A stretch of DNA of 34,463 bases. Origin: Candidatus Omnitrophota bacterium. Its GTDB lineage: Bacteria; Omnitrophota; 4484-213. This document shows, piece by piece, positions 8,075 through 14,572 of the stretch; position 1 is the first letter of the stretch, and each line of letters starts with the position of its first letter. The stretch covers positions 1-34,463 of the forward strand of contig JAGGUG010000007.1 in NCBI GenBank assembly GCA_021158625.1, in the 5' to 3' direction. Below the pieces are notes generated by a model that was given only the letters and a program-made list of their open reading frames with translations, searched no databases and had not been told where the DNA came from. The position numbers were made by a program, and so were the translations under genes.

Positions 8075-8350
8075 TTACCAGGAACGCCGTCCGCCGCGAC
8101 CGCCTTCAGCGCGAGGGCGAGCCTCATTAACATTAAGCGTTCGTCCTCCCAGCTCCTTGCCGTTCATAGCGCTGATTGCCGCCTTGGCTTCCTCCTCAGC
8201 GGGCATCTCTACAAATCCAAACCCTCTGGATTTGCCGGTATATCTGTCTTTGATAATAACAGCAGATTCAATCTGGCCAAAACTTTCAAAGGCCTTACGC
8301 AAATCCTCATCAGTGAGGTCGTATGCCAAATTACTTACATAAATATTCAT
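8075..8350 (-). CDS. RRM-domain RNA-binding protein
   Basis: 91 aa; MNIYVSNLAYDLTDEDLRKAFESFGQIESAVIIKDRYTGKSRGFGFVEM (RNP2 and RNP1), RG-rich C-terminus. Confidence 0.96.
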   Translation of the reverse strand: MNIYVSNLAYDLTDEDLRKAFESFGQIESAVIIKDRYTGKSRGFGFVEMPAEEEAKAAISAMNGKELGGRTLNVNEARPRAEGGRGGRRSW

Positions 8351-8370
8351 TCTAATTTTCTCCTTCCTTT

Positions 8371-8492
8371 ACTCTGTTAATAATTCGCCTGGGCGAAATC
8401 CCCGACATACCTCGGGGGATTTAACAGGGTTCATCCCGTTAAATAGCGGCTTTGCCGCTCCCCCGCGGAAGTGTGGGGGATTTAACAGGGTA
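8371..8492. repeat. Two adjacent palindromic units of the 'tgttaaat...atttaacagg' family
   Basis: ctctgttaataattcgcctgggcgaaat...atttaacaggg and cccgttaaatagcggctttgccgct...atttaacaggg. Confidence 0.75.
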
Positions 8493-8550
8493 AACTTCTC
8501 CTTGTTTTGTTCAATAACACTAAATTTTTCTATATCTTCACCACCTCCTC

Positions 8551-8640
8551 TTCCTTATAGGGACGCCTTCCTTATAGAGACGATAGAGAAGTTGCCTCTA
8601 ACAATACTTATAGGGAAGCTGTCCCCATATTACCTTTCCT
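8551..8640. repeat. Two-hairpin dispersed element, nested copy A2
   Basis: ttccttatagGGACg|ccttccttatagagacgatagagaagttgcctctaacaata|cttatagggaagctGTCCccatattacctt. Confidence 0.75.
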
Positions 8641-8715
8641 TGTAATAGACCCTTCGCTCCGCTCAGGAGCAAAAATTTTTACAAAGTAAGAATTTTGGCG
8701 GAGGGAGTAGGATTC

Positions 8716-8841
8716 ACCCAGCACTTTTTTGACTGGCGGAGAGGGAGGGATTCGAACCCCCGGTGGATATAAAACCCACAGCAGTTTTCAAGACTGCCTC
8801 TTTCAACCACTCAGACACCTCTCCTCAAAAAAGTGCTGGGT
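8716..8841. repeat. 17-bp perfect inverted repeat bracketing tRNA-Ser(UGA)
   Basis: acccagcacttttttga (8716-8732) and its exact reverse complement tcaaaaaagtgctgggt (8825-8841). Confidence 0.95.
8737..8824 (-). tRNA. tRNA-Ser(TGA)
   Basis: GGAGAGGTGTCTGAGTGGTTGAAAGAGGCAGTCTTGAAAACTGCTGTGGGTTTTATATCCACCGGGGGTTCGAATCCCTCCCTCTCCG then CCA; loop CTTGAAA. Confidence 0.96.
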
Positions 8842-8879
8842 TCAAGACCGCTCGGATCAACCACTCTGGCAACCTCCCT

Positions 8880-9023
8880 TTCCTTATAGGGACGCCTTCC
8901 TTATAGAGACGATAGAGAAGTTGCCTCTAACAATACTTATAGAGAAATTGTCCTCATCTTACCTTTCATTGCCCCGACGAAACTCGGAGAGCCGAAGGTT
9001 TGAAACTTTGAGGTTGAGGATAG
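8880..9023. repeat. Two-hairpin dispersed element, nested copy A3
   Basis: ttatagggacgccttccttatagagacgatagagaagttgcctctaacaatacttatagagaaattgtcctcat. Confidence 0.75.
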
Positions 9024-9083
9024 CCCCGAGGTAACGTCGGGGCGCTTTGAGCATTTTGCCCCAAAGACAAACCTGCTGAAAGT

Positions 9084-9749
9084 CTATATCATAGAACGCA
9101 CAATTTGAGACGTCCTCTCTATAAAATCACTAAATGTAATCTGCTTTGACAAACAAGAAAGAATCACTACCAGAATAAGTAGATTAACGATATAAATTAG
9201 GGGGAGGGAAAAAATCCGTCCGCTGCGGACAATATCCTTCTGCCCCTGACCTAAAAAATAAAAAGTCAAAAAAATATGAAACGCCCAGGTAAATCCGACA
9301 AAAAAGAGAAAAAAAGCAAGGTATCTCGTGACATCTAAAAACAGAGCAAGAATAAAATAAAAAGTCACCACAAAAATGGTATAAATAGGAAATAGATAAG
9401 GCGAGAGAGAAATGAAAAAATTTGATTTCGTGCTTCTTACTCTTCCTCCTCTTGAGGAGATATGAAATGCCCTTACCCTCCCCCGACAAAGAAAAACAGA
9501 AATAGCATGGGTCAATTCGTGCCCAAAGATATAAAAAAGAATCGGTTTCTTAAATAAAAAATGGATTAGGGCGTAGCCAGCTATTCCTAATAGAAAATAA
9601 CTTTCTTTGGTTCTGATTGTAAAAGAGGATATCTCTCTTAAAAAGGCAACAGTAAAAACAACACCAATAAAGCCTAAAAGGACTCCCAGAATGATTTTAA
9701 AAAAAGAGATAGAAAAACGCTGAAATCTATTTTTTAAATTCTTTTTCAT
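9084..9749 (-). CDS. Membrane protein with M50-like HExxH motif
   Basis: 221 aa, multi-pass; FGHELTHAISVFLCRGRVRAFHISSRGG with HELTH motif. Confidence 0.7.
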   Translation of the reverse strand: MKKNLKNRFQRFSISFFKIILGVLLGFIGVVFTVAFLREISSFTIRTKESYFLLGIAGYALIHFLFKKPILFYIFGHELTHAISVFLCRGRVRAFHISSRGGRVRSTKSNFFISLSPYLFPIYTIFVVTFYFILALFLDVTRYLAFFLFFVGFTWAFHIFLTFYFLGQGQKDIVRSGRIFSLPLIYIVNLLILVVILSCLSKQITFSDFIERTSQIVRSMI

Positions 9750-10995
9750 TAATGTATTTCTGCAAAGCAGGGGGAATTTTTACGCTCCCATTCTCCTCCT
9801 GATAGTTCTCTAATAAAGCAACAACGGTGCGGGCAAGAGCAATCCCTGAACCATTTAAGGTATGTACATATTTCAGGCCCTCTTTTGTGCGGTATTTTAT
9901 ATTCGCCCGCCGAGCCTGAAAATCTTCAAAGTTGGCACAACTGCTTACTTCCAGCCAGGCATTACTACCGGGGGCAAAAACCTCCAAATCGTAACATTTG
10001 CTGGAGGCAAAACTGAGTTCGGAACTGCAGAGCAAAACCAGGCGGTAAGGAAGCCCTAATCTCTGCAAAACCTCCTCGGCATCGCCCACGAGAGATTCTA
10101 ACTCATCATAAGAATCCTCTGACTTAACAAACTTTACTAACTCTACTTTATCAAATTGATGCACGCGAATTAACCCCTTTGTTTCCCTGCCATAACTCCC
10201 GGCCTCCCGCCGAAAACAAGGTGTATAGGCAACATATTTCAGAGGCAAATTCTGGGCCTCCAAGACTTCATTGCGATGCAGATTGGTGAGAGGCACCTCG
10301 GCCGTGGGAATCAAAAATAAATCGTCTTTTTCAAGACAATACATATCTTCTTCCAATTTAGGCAACTGCCCGGTATTAAACATTGAACTCCGATTTACCA
10401 ACAAAGGCGGCCAAATCTCCTGATAGCCCTTTGCCCTATGCACATCCAAAAAGAAGTTTATGAGTGCCCTTTCTAAAAGTGCGCCCTTTCCTTTAAACAA
10501 AGGAAAATTAGAGCCGCTCATCTTTGCCGCGCGCTTGAAATCTAAAATATCTAAATCCTCTCCTAATTGTAGATGGGTCCTGGGAGAAAAAGAAAATTTT
10601 CTTAACTCTCCCCACTGACGCAGAACTTTATTATCCTCTGAACCTTCTCCCAGAGGCACAGAGGGGTGCGGAAGATTGGGGATACCTGATAACAAAGCCT
10701 CTATCCTCTGCTCAATCTGGCGTAGATTCCCTTCCTTCTCTTTTATCTCTCTTGCCCACTCGCGCACCTCAGCAATCTTCTCCTGAACATCAATATTTTT
10801 TCTTTTTAACCCTGCAATCTCGTCACTTTGTTTATTCCTCTTTGCCCGTAATTCCTCAACCCTGCTCTTTAACTCTCTCGCCTGCGAGTCTAAGTTCAAT
10901 AAAGCATCAAGGCCCACTTTTTCCTTTTTTGCCACCAATCCTTTCTTAACCAATTCTAAATTTTGGCGAATAAATTTAATGCTCAACATTTTCAA
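9727..10995 (-). CDS. serS: Serine--tRNA ligase
   Basis: 422 aa; N-terminal coiled coil, GYQEIWPPLLVN, IPTAEVPLTNLH, PCFRREAGSYGRETKGLIRVHQFDKVELVKF, LNGSGIALARTVVALLEN. Confidence 0.98.
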   Translation of the reverse strand: MKMLSIKFIRQNLELVKKGLVAKKEKVGLDALLNLDSQARELKSRVEELRAKRNKQSDEIAGLKRKNIDVQEKIAEVREWAREIKEKEGNLRQIEQRIEALLSGIPNLPHPSVPLGEGSEDNKVLRQWGELRKFSFSPRTHLQLGEDLDILDFKRAAKMSGSNFPLFKGKGALLERALINFFLDVHRAKGYQEIWPPLLVNRSSMFNTGQLPKLEEDMYCLEKDDLFLIPTAEVPLTNLHRNEVLEAQNLPLKYVAYTPCFRREAGSYGRETKGLIRVHQFDKVELVKFVKSEDSYDELESLVGDAEEVLQRLGLPYRLVLLCSSELSFASSKCYDLEVFAPGSNAWLEVSSCANFEDFQARRANIKYRTKEGLKYVHTLNGSGIALARTVVALLENYQEENGSVKIPPALQKYINEKEFKK

Positions 10996-11090
10996 TTGCC
11001 TTTTTCATTTCCTCAATAAACTCTTTTGTTTAAGAGAAAAGGTTTTTCTCACCACCACTAATATATCAACAGAGGCGTGAAGCGCTTGCC

Positions 11091-11148
11091 CCGTTAAATA
11101 GCGGCTTCGCTGCTCCCCCGACGCTACGTCGGGGGATTTAACGGGGTG
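11091..11148. repeat. Palindromic unit 'ccccgttaaat...atttaacgggg'
   Basis: ccccgttaaatagcggcttcgctgctcccccgacgctacgtcgggggatttaacgggg. Confidence 0.8.
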
Positions 11149-11165
11149 AACATGTAGCTTGAAAC

Positions 11166-12617
11166 TCACCCCTTTACCACTCCCAACGGCTTCATCCGAC
11201 AAACCTTTTTGGAGATGCCCGCACCGGCAACAACATCCACTACATCAGCCACATCCTTATATGCCTGCGGGGCTTCTTCGGCTAATGTCTCTCTGCCGGC
11301 TGTGCGGACAATTATCCCTTTACTTCTTAATTCTTGAGACAGCGCTTTTGCGTTTATTGATTTTATTGCCGCTGTCCGAGACATCACCCTGCCTGCTCCG
11401 TGACAAGTGGAATAAAAAGTCTCTGCGGCTTTCTCTGTACCCACCAACAAAAACGAACATCTCCCCATATCGCCGGGGATAATCACCGGCTGACCGACTC
11501 TTTTATATCTTAAGGGGACATCGGGATGCCCTGGTGGAAAGGCACGCGTTGCCCCTTTTCTGTGCACACAGAGGGTTTTTTCTTCTCCATCAACGATATG
11601 CTTTTCAAACTTGGCAATGTTATGGGCAACATCGTAGATTAAATCCATCCCTAAATCCTGCCACTTCTTACCAAAGAATTTTTCAAAGCCCTTTCGGACC
11701 AAGTGCATCAAACTCTGGCGGTTTGCCCAGGCGTAGTTTGCTGCACAGCACATCGCCGCAAAATAATTCTTTCCTTCCTTGGAATTTAAGGGAGCGCAAA
11801 CAAGCTGGCGGTCGGGAAGTTTTTCTTTATCAAAATAAGGAAGCATCATCTTTAGATAATCATCGCAAACCTGATAGCCAAAACCTCGCGAGCCGGTATG
11901 AATCATTACCGTGATTTGCCCCTTAAATAAATTGAAAACCTCGGCTATCTTTGGCTCATAAACCTCATCGATAACCTGAACCTCGCAAAAGTGATTTCCA
12001 CTGCCCAATGTGCCTACTTGGGCCCTCCCGCGTTCATATGCCCGCTGGGAAATTTTATCCGGGTTCGCTCCTCTTATTGCTCCTCTCTCTTCAGTGAACT
12101 CTAAATCTCTTTCTACGCCATAGCCCCGCCGCACTGCCCAACCAGAGCCCTCTACTATTACTTTTCTTAACTCCTCGTGGGAAATCTTCATTTCACTTTT
12201 TGAACCCAGGCCAGCAGGAACTTCTTGAGCCAAAGTATTTATCAATCCCTCAATTTTGTCTCTTATCTCACCCTGCTTAAGATTAGTGCGGATGAGTCGA
12301 ACTCCGCAGTTTATGTCGAATCCCACACCGCCAGGCGTAATTACCCCTCCATCTTCAGGGTCGGTTGCGGCTACCCCGCCAATGCAAAAACCATAGCCCC
12401 AGTGGATGTCCGGCATTGCCAGAGAATGTTTAACTATACCCGGCAGAAAGGCGGCATTGGCTACCTGCTCGGGCGCATAGTCGCGGAAGATATCTTTTAA
12501 TAATATTTCGTTAGCGTAAATCCTCCCCGGCACACGCATCCCGGATTTATAGCTTTGGGGAATCTCATAACAGTAGTCATTGACTTTTTGTATTGGCCCG
12601 CTCCAAGGTTCTTTCAT
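11166..12617 (-). CDS. rtcB: RtcB RNA-splicing ligase
   Basis: Likely start MKEPWSGPIQKVNDYCYEIPQ at 12617 (tracked ORF to 12686 includes repeat-derived sequence); MPDIHWGYGFCIGGVAA, GGVGFDINCGVRLIRT, LGSGNHFCEVQ, VMIHTGSRGFGYQVCDDY, PGDMGRCSFLLVGT, CHGAGRVMSR. Confidence 0.97.
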   Translation of the reverse strand: MKEPWSGPIQKVNDYCYEIPQSYKSGMRVPGRIYANEILLKDIFRDYAPEQVANAAFLPGIVKHSLAMPDIHWGYGFCIGGVAATDPEDGGVITPGGVGFDINCGVRLIRTNLKQGEIRDKIEGLINTLAQEVPAGLGSKSEMKISHEELRKVIVEGSGWAVRRGYGVERDLEFTEERGAIRGANPDKISQRAYERGRAQVGTLGSGNHFCEVQVIDEVYEPKIAEVFNLFKGQITVMIHTGSRGFGYQVCDDYLKMMLPYFDKEKLPDRQLVCAPLNSKEGKNYFAAMCCAANYAWANRQSLMHLVRKGFEKFFGKKWQDLGMDLIYDVAHNIAKFEKHIVDGEEKTLCVHRKGATRAFPPGHPDVPLRYKRVGQPVIIPGDMGRCSFLLVGTEKAAETFYSTCHGAGRVMSRTAAIKSINAKALSQELRSKGIIVRTAGRETLAEEAPQAYKDVADVVDVVAGAGISKKVCRMKPLGVVKG

Positions 12618-12639
12618 AGGTTTAAAACCGAGCACCAAA

Positions 12640-12816
12640 ACAGTAAAGCACCAAATCACAAATTCCAAATCACAAATAAATCTCAAATTTCAATACTCAA
12701 TGACCGAAACAAAATAAAGCCAATAACGAACTGTTTGAAATTTGGTGCTTGAAATTTATTTGTTATTTGGTGCTTGGTGCTTGGAATTTCTCAACTTTGG
12801 CGAAGCCAAAGTTGAG
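12640..12816. repeat. Long imperfect palindrome plus stop-proximal hairpin, copy C1
   Basis: caccaaatcacaaattccaaatcacaaataaa...tttatttgttatttggtgcttggtgcttggaattt, then the perfect hairpin ctcaactttggc-gaa-gccaaagttgag adjoining the archease stop. Confidence 0.8.
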
Positions 12817-13257
12817 CTATACATCAAAAATCACCTCTACCTGCCAAAGGTCATCTTTCTTCTCTATCTTAAGATTATGATAGGTAACCCCCTTTATTTC
12901 ATTTTTCAGGGAGTGCTTTGTAGAATCAAATTTATCTCCCCCAATCTCTCCTTCTAAATAATTATTATCTAATTTAACAATAGTGAATTCCTTCCCTAAA
13001 ATCTCATCTACATTAAAATGATAAAGCAGTTCTCCCAGCCAACTAACCAGAAGTTCTTCTGCACTCTCTGCCTTGCATTCTATTTTTAGCGATTTTTTAA
13101 CTTCCACCTTGTCTAAATCGGCAATAATAGCAAACATCCCCTGGGCAGAATTAACAAACAACTCTTTTAAATCTCCCCCAAATGCTCTTATACCTATATC
13201 CGCGGTATGCTCAATGACCTCGTATCTTTCCCTGACTTTCTCAGTCTCTCTCCTCAT
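12817..13257 (-). CDS. Archease
   Basis: 146 aa; YEVIEHTADIGIRAFGGDLKELFVNSAQGMFAIIAD, LLVSWLGELLYHFNVDEILGKEF, EIKGVTYHNLKIEKKDDLWQVEVIFDV; adjacent to rtcB. Confidence 0.95.
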   Translation of the reverse strand: MRRETEKVRERYEVIEHTADIGIRAFGGDLKELFVNSAQGMFAIIADLDKVEVKKSLKIECKAESAEELLVSWLGELLYHFNVDEILGKEFTIVKLDNNYLEGEIGGDKFDSTKHSLKNEIKGVTYHNLKIEKKDDLWQVEVIFDV

Positions 13258-13600
13258 TAAAACTCCTCAGTATTGCTTCAATCTTTGGTTTTGTTTCTGG
13301 CAGATTCCTATTTATAATTTCCCAAATAATACCCAAATCAACTCCAAAGTATTCATGAATTGTGATATTCCTTAGCCCAATCATCCTTCTCCAGGGGATA
13401 TCAGGACATTTTTCTCTTACATCTTCTGGAATATTGCTTGACGCCTCACCAATAATTTCAAGATTTCTTATAACTGCGTCCACAACCATCTCATTTTCCG
13501 CAAATGTCTCAGAAGTTAAACCCTTGATGTAGCGTCCAATCTTATTTATAGCCTCCACTATGTCCTCGGCGAACATCTTGTATGACCTTTTTTTATGCAT
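13241..13600 (-). CDS. HepT-like (DUF86, HEPN) ribonuclease toxin
   Basis: 119 aa; RX4HXY motif RNITIHEY; overlaps a minimal nucleotidyltransferase ORF. Confidence 0.9.
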   Translation of the reverse strand: MHKKRSYKMFAEDIVEAINKIGRYIKGLTSETFAENEMVVDAVIRNLEIIGEASSNIPEDVREKCPDIPWRRMIGLRNITIHEYFGVDLGIIWEIINRNLPETKPKIEAILRSFNEERD

Positions 13601-13883
13601 AAACCACCTCCTCCAAGATCTTATGCTTTAGCTGAGATTTCAAGGCTCTCCTTGTAACTAAATCTACTTCTTTGCCCAAAATTTGCTCAAGAAATTCCTT
13701 CAGATCAATAAATTCCCAACCAATTGGAGTATAGAACTCCACTAAAACATCCACATCGCTCTTTTCGGATTCCTCTCCTCTGAGGTAAGAACCAAAAATC
13801 CCTATTTCTTTCACCTTGAACTTCTCTTTCAGGAAAGGTTTATATCTTTTTAGCGTCTCTTCTATCTCTTTTCGCGTTTTCAT
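13593..13883 (-). CDS. MntA-like minimal nucleotidyltransferase antitoxin
   Basis: 96 aa; IGIFGSYLRGEESEKSDVDVLVEF (GSX10DXD). Confidence 0.92.
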   Translation of the reverse strand: MKTRKEIEETLKRYKPFLKEKFKVKEIGIFGSYLRGEESEKSDVDVLVEFYTPIGWEFIDLKEFLEQILGKEVDLVTRRALKSQLKHKILEEVVYA

Positions 13884-13902
13884 TTTCCTGCTCCTTTCCT
13901 CA

Positions 13903-14000
13903 CTCGCCGAATCCTTATAGAGGCGATAGAGAAGTTGCCTCTAATTATACCTGAAGGCGAGAGCCAAAGTCCCCCGACAAGATGTCGGGGAGCTGAGGAT
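13903..14000. repeat. Two-hairpin dispersed element, copy A4
   Basis: tcgccgaatccttatagaggcgatagagaagttgcctctaattatacctgaaggcgaga, then cccccgacaagatgtcggggag. Confidence 0.8.
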
Positions 14001-14117
14001 AAAAGCATAGTTAGCAGAGATTATTTTCATTTGACATAAGATGCCTTTTGATTTTCGCCGTTAGATAAAAAATCCCAGAACCGCATACTCTATTCTCTTT
14101 CTTATATGATGTCTAAC

Positions 14118-14431
14118 TTACTTTTTTCCATCTTTATACAAAACATAAACAATAAATCCTATTGTTATTATTAGGGTAATTATTAACGCTATCCAACCAA
14201 ATTCGTTTAGTTTAGCTACAACACCTCCGTGATGAGAAGATGCTCCTTGTTTACCTATACTCCTTGATACCCAACCATTTTGCCAAGTAGCGTAAGTTCC
14301 TATGGAGGTTACTATTATACTTCCTACTAATATAGCTCCGCCTGTCCACCAAACATATTTTTCTTTTTTAGGAGAGGTATTAATATGATTGCCAACGCCG
14401 AAACTGTCAGTAAAAATAATATTATACTCAT
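14118..14431 (-). CDS. Putative small membrane protein requiring a -1 frameshift at A_AAA_AAG
   Basis: Frame 0 from ATG at 14431: MSIILFLLTVSALAIILIPLLKKK; heptamer at 14363-14369; -1 frame continues EKYVWWTGGAILVGSIIVTSIGTYATWQNGWVSRSIGKQGASSHHGGVVAKLNEFGWIALIITLIITIGFIVYVLYKDGKK*. Neither half is in the ORF track. Confidence 0.5.
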
Positions 14432-14572
14432 AAAAAGTAACTTAGATTTCCGATAACTCTTATTTATACGAACAAAAGTTCGCAACAGGATTTTTGCAAA
14501 ATAGATTTTGCATCTAAATATCTTAAGAGGTTCGGCTTGTCGCGTGAAGCGTGTGGCGTGCAGCGTGAGGCG

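Larger units (their letters stand above)
8698..8877 (-). pseudogene. Split degenerate tRNA-Ser surrounding an intact tRNA-Ser
   Basis: Outer 5' part (reverse complement) GGGAGGTTGCCAGAGTGGTTGATCCGAGCGGTCTTGAA and outer 3' part GAATCCTACTCCCTCCGCCA resemble tRNA-Ser; interrupted by 8716-8841. Confidence 0.65.

Noticed and set aside
7906-8133. 75-aa ORF overlapping the RRM gene 3' end
   Set aside because: Overlaps the RRM gene in another frame and is largely composed of the A1 repeat; its FLSSAPKLRGFGFRLWRGRKG sequence is hairpin-derived.
8698-8877. Idea that the outer tRNA-Ser is a functional intron-containing gene spliced by RtcB
   Set aside because: After removing the inverted-repeat cassette the outer halves lack a complete anticodon stem, variable arm and T-stem, so no functional tRNA can be formed from the visible sequence.
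13241-13883. Phage-defence island
   Set aside because: TA-like modules are scattered singly among housekeeping genes; no integrase, restriction or effector gene cluster is visible.
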